A stretch of DNA of 64,000 nucleotides, taken from the NCBI GenBank assembly GCA_022376925.1, contig JAIOJX010000031.1:142928854-142992853 (forward strand), written 5' to 3'. A model generated the notes under the pieces. It did no database searches and had not been told where the DNA came from. It saw nothing but the letters and a program-made list of their open reading frames with translations. Of the stretch, positions 22,376 to 33,924 are shown in pieces. Both the position numbers and the translations under genes were made by a program. Numbering within the stretch: position 1 is the stretch's first letter; each line of letters starts with the position of its first letter. The DNA is from Tragulus kanchil (lineage: Eukaryota > Chordata > Mammalia > Artiodactyla > Tragulidae).

Positions 22376-23057
22376 AAGCTACCACACTGGAGACTAATTT
22401 TCCCAAATGAAGACAACAGAGCGCAGCCTAGGAGCGGTCCATTACCCTCCATTCCCATCTGCCGGCCAATCTGAAGACCACTGGGTCTTACACAAACTCA
22501 GGTCCTGGGAGCTCTTGCTTCTGTCACCAGAAAGGTAAGACTTATGGAGTTCTTCTCAGAAAAAGGTCAGGTAAGGACCACAATGCATTTATCAGACACA
22601 ATTGGGGGATTGTGTGCAAGGAGTCACTTGTTAACCACTGGGCATGTATACAGGTGATCTAGAAAACTTGAACGAGGCGTGTCTCCGACATGAACATCAC
22701 TGTGAACAGAGGATGAGTTCAGTCCTTTTGAGAGAGGTCAACACAAATTTAACCACAGTCAGAAGTGATTCTTTAAGTAGCAAGACACTTTAAGTAGGAA
22801 GATGTTAAGTGAGAAAAATCTAAACAATATGACATGCAAACTATCTAATGATTAAATAGGTACCAAACTTAAACATACTACTATTAGGAACAATAGAAGG
22901 AAACCATCATTTCTTGATGGTCCACTACATGCCAAACATCATTTAAGTGTATTATCTTATTGATCTTCCAGTGGACCAAAAGATGGAGGATACATATGCC
23001 TATTTTAGTGATAAGAACTTAAGCCCTGAGGGCAGGACCAGCAGTAGCCTCACCTAG

Positions 23058-23215
23058 CAAAAGGAGAAGGGGGTGGCAGAGGATGAGATGATTAAACAGC
23101 ATTGCCAACTCAATGGACCTGAACCTGAGCAAGCTCTGGGAGACAGTCAAGGACAGGTGTGCTGCAGTTCAGGGGGTTGCAGAGAGTTAAACATGACCTA
23201 GCAGCTAAACAACAA
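23058..23215 (+). mobile_element. ART2A/BovB 3'-type element, second copy
   Basis: Duplicate of 21924-22080, carried by tandem duplication 9. Confidence 0.85.
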
Positions 23216-23599
23216 GGAACTTGTCAGAAATGCAAATTTTCAGGCCCAACACCAGACCTATTGAATCAGAAACTTTGAGGCTGGGATCACAAAGTTAAGT
23301 TTTGACAAACCCTCCAGGTAATTTTTATGGCTGCAAAACTTGAGAACCTTGGAACAATGGTTCTCAGCCTTAGCTCCACACTGAAATCTGAAGAGTTTTC
23401 AAAACTACTGATGCTTGGGTCTCATCCCTATAGATGATTTAACTGATCTGGGTGCAACCTGGGCTTAGGATTTTTAACCCAGGAGACTTCCAATGTGCAA
23501 CCAACAATAAAAGCTACCACACTGGAGACTAATTTTCCCAAATGAAGCCAAGATTTAAACTCAGGTCTAATTCAAATGTGTGCTCTGTCCATACACCTA

Positions 23600-23715
23600 T
23601 GCAAACTCAAAGCCTGGGCCAGAGTCAGTGGCACCTGTATCACCTGGGAGCTTGACAGGAATGCAGAATCTAGCTCACACCCCAGTATGGTATCAGAATC
23701 TACACACTCACAAGA
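23600..23715. mobile_element. MER5-like fragment
   Basis: gtggcacctgtatcacctgg, gagcttgacaggaatgcaga and gtatcagaatctacac resemble the centre of MER5-group elements. The duplicate is at 24753-24868. Confidence 0.55.
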
Positions 23716-24103
23716 TCCCTAGAGGACAGACATATTTAATGGAGCTTGACAGGCAGGGGGCTACTCAGTGCTAATGGAGCAGTATTGGCTAGATATAGAG
23801 TCATACAGTCATCAGTGCCAATTTAATTGTCCCTTACAGAATGGCAGATATTATTTTACGATATTGACTGAGCTTTCTTTTCCCATTCAGTCCCCTTTTC
23901 CCATTTCCTTGTATCCATTACGCATCTGATTCCATTCATCAACAGACAGTTGGTTAGTGGGAGAATGAGGAAGCTGACACAGTCTGGAACAAAGAAGTGA
24001 ACTGAACAACTCATGTTTTAAATGTACACTTGAGGAAGAAAAGCAATCATGTCTTGCCTTAATATACCTTATATTATTTAGGAGTTTACATGTTTACAGT
24101 TAA

Positions 24104-24308
24104 GTGTTAGTAACTCAGTCACATTTGACTCTTTGAGGACCCATGGACCACAGCCTACCAGGCTCCTCTGTCCGTGGAATTCTCTAGGCAAGAATACTGG
24201 AGCGGGTAGCCATGCCCTCTTCCAGGGAATCTTCCAGACACAGGGATCAAACGTGGGTCTCCTGCATTGCAGGCAGATTCTTTACCACCTGAATCACCAG
24301 GGAACCCC
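24104..24308 (-). mobile_element. Bov-tA/Bov-A2 SINE, antisense
   Basis: gtgttagtaactcagtcaca, cctaccaggctcctctgtcc, aagaatactggagcgggtag, the B-box complement gggatcaaacgtgggtctcc and the head complement gaatcaccagggaacccc. Two further copies at 25257 and 26386 are block duplicates. Confidence 0.92.
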
Positions 24309-24384
24309 AAAGAACAACCCAAATGAACATGGCAGATACTAAACTCTGAATAGTGATTGCCTCTTCTGAAAAAGAAGAGAGATA

Positions 24385-24443
24385 GGGCTTCCCTGGTGGT
24401 CCAGTGGGTAAGGACACCATCTTGCAGTGCAAGGCACCAGTTC
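24385..24443 (+). mobile_element. CHR-type SINE, truncated at a junction
   Basis: Only the head (gggcttccctggtggtcc to aaggcaccagttca) is present, because the block ends here. The full version is at 25538. Confidence 0.9.
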
Positions 24444-25256
24444 AAAGTTAAGTTTTGACAAACCCTCCAGGTAATTTTTATGGCTGCAAAACTTGAGAAC
24501 CTTGGAACAATGGTTCTCAGCCTTAGCTCCACACTGAAATCTGAAGAGTTTTCAAAACTACTTATGCTTGGGTCTCATCCCTATAGATGATTTAACTGAT
24601 CTGGGTGCAACCTGGGCTTAGGATTTTTAACCCAGGAGACTTCCAATGTGCAACCAACAATAAAAGCTACCACACTGGAGACTAATTTTCCCAAATGAAG
24701 CCAAGATTTAAACTCAGGTCTAATTCAAATGTGTGCTCTGTCCATACACCTATGCAAACTCAAAGCCTGGGCCAGAGTCAGTGGCACCTGTATCACCTGG
24801 GAGCTTGACAGGAATGCAGAATCTAGCTCACACCCCAGTATGGTATCAGAATCTACACACTCACAAGATCCCTAGAGGACAGACATATTTAATGGAGCTT
24901 GACAGGCAGGGGGCTACTCAGTGCTAATGGAGCAGTATTGGCTAGATATAGAGTCATACAGTCATCAGTGCCAATTTAATTGTCCCTTACAGAATGGCAG
25001 ATATTATTTTACGATATTGACTGAGCTTTCTTTTCCCATTCAGTCCCCTTTTCCCATTTCCTTGTATCCATTACGCATCTGATTCCATTCATCAACAGAC
25101 AGTTGGTTAGTGGGAGAATGAGGAAGCTGACACAGTCTGGAACAAAGAAGTGAACTGAACAACTCATGTTTTAAATGTACACTTGAGGAAGAAAAGCAAT
25201 CATGTCTTGCCTTAATATACCTTATATTATTTAGGAGTTTACATGTTTACAGTTAA

Positions 25257-25461
25257 GTGTTAGTAACTCAGTCACATTTGACTCTTTGAGGACCCATGGA
25301 CCACAGCCTACCAGGCTCCTCTGTCCGTGGAATTCTCTAGGCAAGAATACTGGAGCGGGTAGCCATGCCCTCTTCCAGGGAATCTTCCAGACACAGGGAT
25401 CAAACGTGGGTCTCCTGCATTGCAGGCAGATTCTTTACCACCTGAATCACCAGGGAACCCC
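25257..25461 (-). mobile_element. Bov-tA/Bov-A2 SINE, antisense, second copy
   Basis: Duplicate of 24104-24308 through duplication 10. Confidence 0.92.
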
Positions 25462-25537
25462 AAAGAACAACCCAAATGAACATGGCAGATACTAAACTCT
25501 GAATAGTGATTGCCTCTTCTGAAAAAGAAGAGAGATA

Positions 25538-25809
25538 GGGCTTCCCTGGTGGTCCAGTGGGTAAGGACACCATCTTGCAGTGCAAGGGGCACCAGTTCAA
25601 TCCCTGGCCTGGGAAGATCCCACGTGCCACGGAGCAGCTGGACTGATGTGTCCAACTACCGAGCCGGCGCTCTGGAGTGTGTGTGCCCAGAGCCAGTGCT
25701 CTGCAACGAGAGAGGCCACTGCAATGGGAGGCCCACACTGGCCAAAGAACAAAGATGGAAATAAATGAAAAACCAATAGAAGTAGCTGAAAAAAGAAAAA
25801 AAAAAAAAA
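25538..25809 (+). mobile_element. CHR-type tRNA SINE, full length
   Basis: Head gggcttccctggtggtcc, A-box region gtgggtaaggacaccatc, B box agttcaatccctggcctggg, body gagccggcgctctggagtg and ggccaaagaacaaagatgg, then an A-rich tail. It lacks the C-rich stretch of the 18920 copy. Imperfect flanking repeats gaagagagata and gaggaaggagata suggest the insertion site. Confidence 0.92.
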
Positions 25810-25811
25810 GA

Positions 25812-26300
25812 AGAAGAGGAAGGAGATAGTCATACAAGATGCTTTTAAGTAATTGACACTGTTTCTTTCAGTGGGAGGTGGGTTTATGGGTCTTTGTTAC
25901 ATTAGTGTTTCGTAATGGAAAAGGAATAACAATTCTGTCTTCTACTTCTTGGGGTTTGGGATAGAAATTTCCAAGCTTAATATGAAACCACAATAACTTA
26001 CATCCAAAATACTGTGTTCCTAGAAGAAAAGTGCTTTCCCACATTCAGAATGGTTTATTAATTTCTATCTGCACACAATAATATTAGGCAGATCGAATGG
26101 CACAGACCTATAGCAACACTCACCATCAGGATGCAGAGGTTGGAAAAACTGGTGAAATGCTAGAAGGAACAAATCTAACTTTTGTCTGAGCAGTGTTTTA
26201 TAAGTCTATTAACATCCTGTCTATTAATACCTCAGACTGGGAAATGAAATAGGATTAAGGTCAAACTGATTTACATGACCTGCAAGTGTTTACTCCACAT
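25812..26300. other. Unique DNA, nothing recognised
   Basis: No family, RNA gene or coding frame was recognised. The duplicate is at about 26935-27395. Confidence 0.4.
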
Positions 26301-26385
26301 ATTATGTACACTTGAGGAAGAAAAGCACTCATGTCTTGCCTTAATATACCTTATATTATTTAGGAGTTTACATGTTTACAGTTAA

Positions 26386-26590
26386 GTGTTAGTAACTCAG
26401 TCACATTTGACTCTTTGAGGACCCATGGACCACAGCCTACCAGGCTCCTCTGTCCGTGGAATTCTCTAGGCAAGAATACTGGAGCGGGTAGCCATGCCCT
26501 CTTCCAGGGAATCTTCCAGACACAGGGATCAAACGTGGGTCTCCTGCATTGCAGGCAGATTCTTTACCACCTGAATCACCAGGGAACCCC
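26386..26590 (-). mobile_element. Bov-tA/Bov-A2 SINE, antisense, third copy
   Basis: Duplicate of 25257-25461 through duplication 11, differing by rare substitutions nearby. Confidence 0.92.
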
Positions 26591-26666
26591 AAAGAATAAC
26601 CCAAATGAACATGACAGATACTAAACTCTGAATAGTGATTGCCTCTTCTGAAAAAGAAGAGAGATA

Positions 26667-26932
26667 GGGCTTCCCTGGTGGTCCAGTGGGTAAGGACACC
26701 ATCTTGCAGTGCAAGGGGCACCAGTTCAATCCCTGGCCTGGGAAGATCCCACGTGCCACGGAGCAGCTGGACTGATGTGTCCAACTACCGAGCCGGCGCT
26801 CTGGAGTGTGTGTGCCCAGAGCCAGTGCTCTGCAACGAGAGAGGCCACTGCAATGGGAGGCCCACACTGGCCAAAGAACAAAGATGGAAATAAATGAAAA
26901 ACCAATAGAAGTAGCTGAAAAAAGAGAAAAAA
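26667..26932 (+). mobile_element. CHR-type tRNA SINE, duplicate
   Basis: Duplicate of 25538-25809, with a shorter and more interrupted A-rich tail. Confidence 0.92.
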
Positions 26933-27431
26933 AGAAGAAGAGGAAGGAGATAGTCATACAAGATGCTTTTAAGTAATTGACACTGTTTCTTTCAGTGGGA
27001 GGTGGGTTTATGGGTCTTTGTTACATTAGTGTTTCGTAATAGAAAAGGAATAACAATTCTGTCTTCTACTTCTTGGGGTTTGGGATAGAAATTTCCAAGC
27101 TTAATATGAAACCACAATAACTTACATCCAAAATACTGTGTTCCTAGAAGAAAAGTGCTTTCCCACATTCAGAATGGTTTATTAATTTCTATCTGCACAC
27201 AATAATATTAGGCAGATCGAATGGCACAGACCTATAGCAACACTCACCATCAGGATGCAGAGGTTGGAAAAACTGGTGAAATGCTAGAAGGAACAAATCT
27301 AACTTTTGTCTGAGCAGTGTTTTATAAGTCTATTAACATCCTGTCTATTAATACCTCAGACTGGGAAATGAAATAGGATTAAGGTCAAACTGATTCTGCC
27401 TGAAGTGCAGCTGCACCAATAACAAAATGCT

Positions 27432-27650
27432 TGTAAGTGTTTACTCCATGCCAAGCATTGTTCTAATCTTACTGCATCAGACGATGGATTAATGCTATTA
27501 TGAATTTACAGTAATCCTATGAGGTTGCTGCTATTATCACCCTATTTTAAAGATACAAGAAGGCAATATATTTAATCAAAATCACAGAGCTTGTATAAGT
27601 CTGAGCCAAGATCAAAATCAGGTCATCCGTCTCCAGAGCACATAATACCT
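27432..27650 (-). mobile_element. MIR SINE, antisense
   Basis: gtttactccatgccaagcat, gtaatcctatgaggttgctg, caccctattttaaagataca, aaatcacagagcttgtataa and gtctccagagcacata follow antisense MIR order. Confidence 0.75.
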
Positions 27651-27829
27651 TCTAGAATTTATCAATATAGAGATTTTGACTTAATAAAAAGAAAGATCTT
27701 ACTAATAATGAAGCTTCTCTCACATAGTAGGAATTGCTTTCTTGTTGGGAGTTCCATATCTCTAGGAGAATTCAAATAGGACTGCAAAAGAGCCTCAATG
27801 GTTAAAAGTTTCTAAGTCCTTGCAACTAG

Positions 27830-27965
27830 AAGGATGTTCTCTGAACCATAAGCATCACTGGGGCACATATTAGAAACACAGACTCTTGGGCCTCATCCCA
27901 GGTGTCCTAAAACAGTCTTCATTTTAACAAGCTCTCAGGGAGAAGCACTAATCTAGATCCAGGTT
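27830..27965. mobile_element. MER5-like hAT fragment
   Basis: gcatcactggggcacatatt, gaaacacagactcttgggcc, tcatcccaggtgtcc and aacaagctctcagggagaag match the MER5-group pattern. Confidence 0.6.
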
Positions 27966-28082
27966 TTGAATCAACAGCTTGAAGGTTTTTGAAGACGTCA
28001 CATCTGAAACCCATTAAATCAGTATTTCTAGATAGTCTTTAAATCTGTTTTTAAATTCTGTAACGTATTTATTTAAACTGGA

Positions 28083-28600
28083 GCATAATTACAAAATATT
28101 GTGATGGATTTTGCCATTACATCAACACTGGCCACAGGCCATACACGTGTCCCCTCCATCCTGAACCCCCTTCCCGCCTCTTCTCCCCAACGCATCCCTC
28201 CAGGTTGTCTCAGAGCACCAGCTTTGGGAGCCCTGTATCATACATCAAAGTCACACTGGTCATCTGTTTTACATATGGCAATGTACATATCGCAATACTA
28301 TTCTTTCTAAACATCCCAACCATCTCCTTCTCCCACTGATCCAAAACTCTCTTTATGTCTGTATCTCCTCTGCTGCCCAGCACACAGGGCTGTTGATACC
28401 ATCTTTCTAGATTCCATATATGTGCAGTAATATATGGCATCTGTCTTTCTCTATCTGATTTACTTCACTCTGTATCATAGGCTCTGGATTCATCCACTTC
28501 ATTAGAACTAACTCAAATGCATTCCTTTTTATAGCTGAGTAATCTTCCATTGTGTATATGGACCACAACTTCCTTCACAAATGCTTTCAATAGTTTTGGA
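28083..28600 (-). mobile_element. L1 3' region, antisense
   Basis: The antisense L1 3'UTR (ccccttcccgcctcttctcc, tccaggttgtctcagagcac, gggagccctgtatcatacat) continues into the ORF2 end complement (ctagattccatatatgtgc, gatttacttcactctgtatc, gctgagtaatcttccattgt). It is truncated and non-coding. The part from 28167 is duplicated at 29211-29640. Confidence 0.85.
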
Positions 28601-29170
28601 TGAGCAATCCGATTTGGGAAATCAATAGTCAGAGCCCCTCCATCTCTGAGACTGGATGATTCTGGGTCACCCTTTTACCTCTTCCAGGTAGGGTCCAAGA
28701 CTGAGTGGGCAGAGGAGTAATTTCTCAGTCATCTACTGCTAACAGGAGCATTATGCACAGAGGAGGCTCCTGCACAGTTGGTATACCCCATTACTTGCAG
28801 GGCTTAGACCATGAAGCACAGATCTGACGATGAAACACACATGCTTACAGCGCACCCTCATCTGACAAGGCAGGGACAGGGAGCCCTCATGTAATAACAG
28901 ACTCGCTATGACTACATCTGGGTTCAGAGCTGCACTCTCCTACCTGCTCCCTGAGGTGGAGATGCTACCCACAAACCATAGGCACAAATGGACTGCTGTT
29001 TCTCCTTCCGAACGTGAAGGGGTGCTTCAGTGCTTCCCAAGCTCCCCCCATTAGACCGAAGCTAAAGGCTATCTGTGGCCTGCCTCTTATTCCCAGATGA
29101 AAGAGTCAATCCATACATCTGACGCCATGTCAGATTAGACCCTCCTGGCACTAGAAACTCCTCTCTTCCA
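28601..29170. other. Unique DNA, nothing recognised
   Basis: Single-locus DNA with mixed composition. No repeat family or coding frame was recognised. It is repeated at 29645-30240 and in part at 31031-31300. Confidence 0.4.
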
Positions 29171-29210
29171 ATGCTCCACTCCCCATCTGTTTACATATGG
29201 CACATGTACA

Positions 29211-29640
29211 CCCCTTCCCGCCTCTTCTCCCCAACGCATCCCTCCAGGTTGTCTCAGAGCACCAGCTTTGGGAGCCCTGTATCATACATCAAAGTCACAC
29301 TGGTCATCTGTTTTACATATGGCAATGTACATATCGCAATACTATTCTTTCTAAACATCCCAACCATCTCCTTCTCCCACTGATCCAAAACTCTCTTTAT
29401 GTCTGTATCTCCTCTGCTGCCCAGCACACAGGGCTGTTGATACCATCTTTCTAGATTCCATATATGTGCAGTAATATATGGCATCTGTCTTTCTCTATCT
29501 GATTTACTTCACTCTGTATCATAGGCTCTGGATTCATCCACTTCATTAGAACTAACTCAAATGCATTCCTTTTTATAGCTGAGTAATCTTCCATTGTGTA
29601 TATGGACCACAACTTCCTTCACAAATGCTTTCAATAGTTT
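29211..29640 (-). mobile_element. L1 3' region, antisense, second copy
   Basis: Duplicate of 28167-28600 through duplication 12. Confidence 0.85.
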
Positions 29641-30559
29641 TGGATGAGCAATCCGATTTGGAAGTCAATAGTCAGAGCCCCTCCATCTCTGAGACTGGAT
29701 GATTCTGGGTCACCCTTTTACCTCTTCCAGGTAGGGTCCAAGACTGAGTGGGCAGAGGAGTAATTTCTCAGTCATCTACTGCTAACAGGAGCATTATGCA
29801 CAGAGGAGGCTCCTGCACAGTTGGTATACCCCATTACTTGCAGGGCTTAGACCATGAAGCACAGATCTGACGATGAAACACACATGTTTACAGCGCACCC
29901 TCATCTGACAAGGCAGGGACAGGGAGCCCTCATGTAATAACAGACTCGCTATGACTACATCTGGGTTCAGAGCTGCACTCTCCTACCTGCTCCCTGAGGT
30001 GGAGATGCTACCCACAAACCATAGGCACAAATGGACTGCTGTTTCTCCTTCCGAACGTGAAGGGGTGCTTCAGTGCTTCCCAAGCTCCCCCCATTAGACC
30101 GAAGCTAAAGGCTATCTGTGGCCTGCCTCTTATTCCCAGATGAAAGAGTCAATCCATACATCTGACGCCATGTCAGATTAGACCCTCCTGGCACTAGAAA
30201 CTCCTCTCTACTTTCAAGTAAGGCTGAAATGCTCCACTCCACATTTTCCCTGTTCCTTTCATTATATAAATAAAATTTTAAGATTTACTCAGAATTGTCC
30301 ATTGTTAGCACCTAGTCATCCTTGCTTCCAGCATTCTTGAGTGAAAAAAACTCATGCCATATCTCAGAACCCAGCCACCCCTCTGGCCTTGCTTCTCTCA
30401 CCCAGGCTCCTGCACAACAGTCTCCCTTTCATCCAGTTCTTGCCCTCTTTTCATACGCTACCCATGAATCTCTTCACACCCTTCCACTGTTCTGATCAGT
30501 AGGTATTAAATATAATGGTATTAAATGTAACTAGAAATTATAAACAGCCAGTTAATCCT

Positions 30560-30735
30560 ATAATTACTTGCTTGTCTGGCTCCCCTGCTAGACTGTACAC
30601 TCCCAGGCAGACCTGTAGCCATAGCATTTCAGAGATGCAGTTCCAGGATCTAGCATAGAGTGGGACATGCTTGGTGCCAAGTAAATAGTTTTTGAATAGA
30701 TGACTGTGTGAATAATTGAGTGAATAAGTTAATAG
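30560..30735 (+). mobile_element. L2 3' end
   Basis: ctcccctgctagactgtaca, ttccaggatctagcatagag, ggacatgcttggtgccaagt and agtttttgaatagatgactg resemble the L2 3' end (ctccctagactgtaag, cagtgcctggcaca, gctcaataaatatttgttgaatg). The duplicate is at 31648-31823. Confidence 0.65.
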
Positions 30736-30848
30736 CAATGGATGAATAACCCAAGTGGAATTACAAAGAGAAACCCATTTGGGAAGAGAACCATGAAATA
30801 TTTTGAAGAGCCAAGTAGGAACACTGAAAATACAACAGGACCATATTC

Positions 30849-30964
30849 TGAAGCCAGACATCCTAGGTTTGAATCTGGGTTTTTCTAGTTATCAACTACG
30901 TAATTTGGGGCAAGTTTCTTAAATTCGTTTTGCCCCAATTTCCTCTTATAAAAAATTGGTGATA
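30849..30964 (+). mobile_element. MIR SINE, left part
   Basis: cctaggtttgaatctgggtt, gttatcaactacgtaatttg, gggcaagtttcttaaattcg and gccccaatttcctcttataa follow MIR. The duplicate is at 31937-32052, where the rest of the MIR can be traced beyond a SINE insertion. Confidence 0.75.
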
Positions 30965-32052
30965 GGGAACTTCCCAGGTGGTCCAGTGGCTAAGATTTTG
31001 TGCTCCCCAATGTAGGGAACTGTCCCAGGTGACTCGCTATGACTACATCTGGGTTCAGAGCTGCACTCTCCTACCTGCTCCCTGAGGTGGAGATGCTACC
31101 CACAAACCATAGGCACAAATGGACTGCTGTTTCTCCTTCCGAACGTGAAGGGGTGCTTCAGTGCTTCCCAAGCTCCCCCCATTAGACCGAAGCTAAAGGC
31201 TATCTGTGGCCTGCCTCTTATTCCCAGATGAAAGAGTCAATCCATACATCTGACGCCATGTCAGATTAGACCCTCCTGGCACTAGAAACTCCTCTCTACT
31301 TTCAAGTAAGGCTGAAATGCTCCACTCCACATTTTCCCTGTTCCTTTCATTATATAAATAAAATTTTAAGATTTACTCAGAATTGTCCATTGTTAGCACC
31401 TAGTCATCCTTGCTTCCAGCATTCTTGAGTGAAAAAAACTCATGCCATATCTCAGAACCCAGCCACCCCTCTGGCCTTGCTTCTCTCACCCAGGCTCCTG
31501 CACAACAGTCTCCCTTTCATCCAGTTCTTGCCCTCTTTTCATACGCTACCCATGAATCTCTTCACACCCTTCCACTGTTCTGATCAGTAGGTATTAAATA
31601 TAATGGTATTAAATGTAACTAGAAATTATAAACAGCCAGTTAATCCTATAATTACTTGCTTGTCTGGCTCCCCTGCTAGACTGTACACTCCCAGGCAGAC
31701 CTGTAGCCATAGCATTTCAGAGATGCAGTTCCAGGATCTAGCATAGAGTGGGACATGCTTGGTGCCAAGTAAATAGTTTTTGAATAGATGACTGTGTGAA
31801 TAATTGAGTGAATAAGTTAATAGCAATGGATGAATAACCCAAGTGGAATTACAAAGAGAAACCCATTTGGGAAGAGAACCATGAAATATTTTGAAGAGCC
31901 AAGTAGGAACACTGAAAATACAACAGGACCATATTCTGAAGCCAGACATCCTAGGTTTGAATCTGGGTTTTTCTAGTTATCAACTACGTAATTTGGGGCA
32001 AGTTTCTTAAATTCGTTTTGCCCCAATTTCCTCTTATAAAAAATTGGTGATA

Positions 32053-32244
32053 GGGAACTTCCCAGGTGGTCCAGTGGCTAAGATTTTGTGCTCCCCAATG
32101 TAGGGGGCCCGGGTTCAATCTCTGGTCAGGGAACTAGATCCCACTTGCTGCAACTAAAGATTCCATGTGCCTCAATGAAGACTGAAGATCCCACATGACT
32201 CAGCTAAGACCCAGTGCAGCCAAATTAATTAATTAAATTTTTAA
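32053..32244 (+). mobile_element. CHR-type tRNA SINE inserted in a MIR
   Basis: Head gggaacttcccaggtggtcc, B box gggttcaatctctggtcagg, body gatcccacttgctgcaacta and gacccagtgcagccaaatta, and an AT-rich tail. It is flanked by gtgata at 32047-32052 and 32245-32250, a target-site duplication. MIR sequence continues afterwards (aataatagtactttcctcag). A truncated copy of the head is at 30965-31020. Confidence 0.9.
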
Positions 32245-32250
32245 GTGATA

Positions 32251-32300
32251 ATAATAGTACTTTCCTCAGAGGACTTCTATAACAATTAAATGAGTTTTAA
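32251..32300 (+). mobile_element. MIR SINE, right part
   Basis: aataatagtactttcctcag, aggacttctataacaattaa and atgagttttaatatataa continue the MIR interrupted by the SINE at 32053. The duplicate is at 33384-33433. Confidence 0.7.
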
Positions 32301-32438
32301 TATATAAGGACTTGATATCTTCTGTGTGCTTATCATTGTGTATATATATGTTATCTGTGCAGCTCTTATTTGTGGAATATTGAGCCCTGAGCCCATATCA
32401 AACTCTCCCAGGTCACTATTGCACTTGAGGATCACAGA

Positions 32439-32757
32439 GGGTTTCCCTGGTGGTTCAGATGGTAAAGAATCCATCTACAATGCAGGAGACCTGGGTGAGA
32501 TCCCTGGGCTGGGAATATGCCCTGGAGAAGGGATAGGCTACCCACTCCAGTATTCTTGGATTTCCCTGGTGGCCAAGAATCTGCCTGGAATGCAGGAGAC
32601 CTGAGCTCAGCCCCTGGGTTGGGAAGATCCCCTAGAGGAGGGCATGGCAACCCACACCAGTATCTTTGCCTGTAGAATTCCCATGGACAGAGGAGCCTGG
32701 CAGGCTACAGTCCATGGAGTTGCAAAGAAGTGGGCACAACTGGGCAACTAAACACAG
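32439..32757 (+). mobile_element. Bov-tA composite SINE (two heads), sense
   Basis: A first tRNA-derived head (tttccctggtggttcagatg, gatccctgggctgggaatat) and short Bov-A part are followed at about 32560 by a second head (atttccctggtggccaagaa, cccctgggttgggaagatcc) and a full Bov-A tail ending gggcaactaaacacagcac. The duplicate is at 33572-33893. Confidence 0.9.
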
Positions 32758-32790
32758 CACAGGATGCTGACTGTCAAATTCAATCTGGGT

Positions 32791-33072
32791 TTGTTTTTTT
32801 TTTTTTTGGCTCTTCTGGGTTTTTACTGCTGCTGCTGGCTCCTCTCTAGTTGCAGGGAGTGGGGGCTACTCTCTAGTTGAGGCGAGAAGGCTTCTGGTTG
32901 CAGTGACTTCTCTTGCTGTGAAACTCAGGCTCTAGGGCACATGGGCTCAATAGTTGTGGCTCACAGGCTTAGTTGCTCCACAGCATGTGGGATCTTCCCA
33001 GATCACGGATTGAACCCATGTTTCCTACACTGGCAGGCAAACTCTTTACTACTGAGTTACCAGGAAAGCCCC
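32791..33072 (-). mobile_element. CHR-2-type tRNA SINE, antisense
   Basis: T-run, then ctcctctctagttgcaggga, ggcttctggttgcagtgact, gcttagttgctccacagcat, the B-box complement cacggattgaacccatgttt and the head complement gagttaccaggaaagccc. The duplicate is at 33925-34213, and a remnant sits at 35341-35368. Confidence 0.9.
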
Positions 33073-33571
33073 CAACATGGGTCTTAAGAAAACAGCAGCA
33101 ATTTGGCAAATGCACATACTGCAGGTACTTTGGCAGTTGGGAAAGAGAGAAGAAATTCTAGAGAGAAAAAAAAGACAAGCTATATAATAATTATGTGAAA
33201 TCAAATAGGTGAATTAAAAGAAAATCTGCTCAGGGGCAATGAGAAGACAATGACCAAAAAGTCACATGAGTTTTATTTGGTTTTCAGCTTTTTTTTCTTT
33301 TTTTTAGGGCAATGTAGAAATTCCCACATGACTCAGCTAAGACCCAGTGCAGCCAAATTAATTAATTAAATTTTTAAGTGATAATAATAGTACTTTCCTC
33401 AGAGGACTTCTATAACAATTAAATGAGTTTTAATATATAAGGACTTGATATCTTCTGTGTGCTTATCATTGTGTATATATATGTTATCTGTGCAGCTCTT
33501 ATTTGTGGAATATTGAGCCCTGAGCCCATATCAAACTCTCCCAGGTCACTATTGCACTTGAGGATCACAGA

Positions 33572-33893
33572 GGGTTTCCCTGGTGGTTCAGATGGTAAAG
33601 AATCCATCTACAATGCAGGAGACCTGGGTTAGATCCCTGGGCTGGGAATATGCCCTGGAGAAGGGATAGGCTACCCACTCCAGTATTCTTGGATTTCCCT
33701 GGTGGCCAAGAATCTGCCTGGAATGCAGGAGACCTGAGCTCAGCCCCTGGGTTGGGAAGATCCCCTAGAGGAGGGCATGGCAACCCACACCAGTATCCTT
33801 GCCTGTAGAATTCCCATGGACAGAGAAGCCTGGCAGGCTACAGTCCATGGAGTTGCAAAGAAGTGGGCACAACTGGGCAACTAAACACAGCAC
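33572..33893 (+). mobile_element. Bov-tA composite SINE, second copy
   Basis: Duplicate of 32439-32757 with a few substitutions (gggtgagatcc becomes gggttagatcc; tatctttgcc becomes tatccttgcc). Confidence 0.9.
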
Positions 33894-33924
33894 AGGATGC
33901 TGACTGTCAAATTCAATCTGGGTT

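Larger units (their letters stand above)
21273..23547. repeat. Tandem direct duplication 9, period ~1.14 kb
   Basis: Copy A is 21273-22410 and copy B 22413-23547. The junction is aaatgaag followed by acaacagagcgcagc. Copy B has lost single bases soon after the junction (cctagggagcgg versus cctaggagcgg; accctctccattc versus accctccattc), then matches well. Confidence 0.95.
23291..25600. repeat. Tandem direct duplication 10, period ~1.153 kb
   Basis: Copy A is 23291-24443 and copy B 24444-25600. The junction falls inside a CHR SINE: accagttca is followed by aagttaagttttgac, whereas copy B continues with tccctggcctggg. The block starting aaagttaagt is present three times (22153, 23291, 24444). 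Confidence 0.96.
25176..27395. repeat. Tandem direct duplication 11, period ~1.13 kb
   Basis: Copy A is 25176 to about 26300 and copy B 26305 to about 27395. Before the junction copy A reads gatttacatgacctgcaagt, while copy B and the following locus read gattctgcctgaag, then later gcttgtaagtgtttactcc. Copy A therefore has a compressed, deleted end. Confidence 0.94.
28167..30240. repeat. Tandem direct duplication 12, period ~1.044 kb
   Basis: Copy A is about 28167-29192 and copy B 29211-30240. Before the junction copy A lacks about 17 bases that copy B has at 30208-30227. The junction filler catctgtttacatatggcac is a near-copy of 28261-28282, from inside the block. Confidence 0.93.
29943..32105. 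repeat. Tandem direct duplication 13, period ~1.088 kb
   Basis: Copy A is 29943-31030 and copy B 31031 to about 32105. The junction lies in a CHR SINE: copy A ends tgtagggaactgtcccaggt where copy B has tgtagggggcccgggttcaa. The block starting gactcgctatg occurs three times (28899, 29943, 31031). Confidence 0.95.

Noticed and set aside
25538..25809. A tRNA gene at the SINE head
   Set aside because: A- and B-box-like motifs belong to the tRNA-derived SINE; the cloverleaf is not intact and the body and A-rich tail follow.
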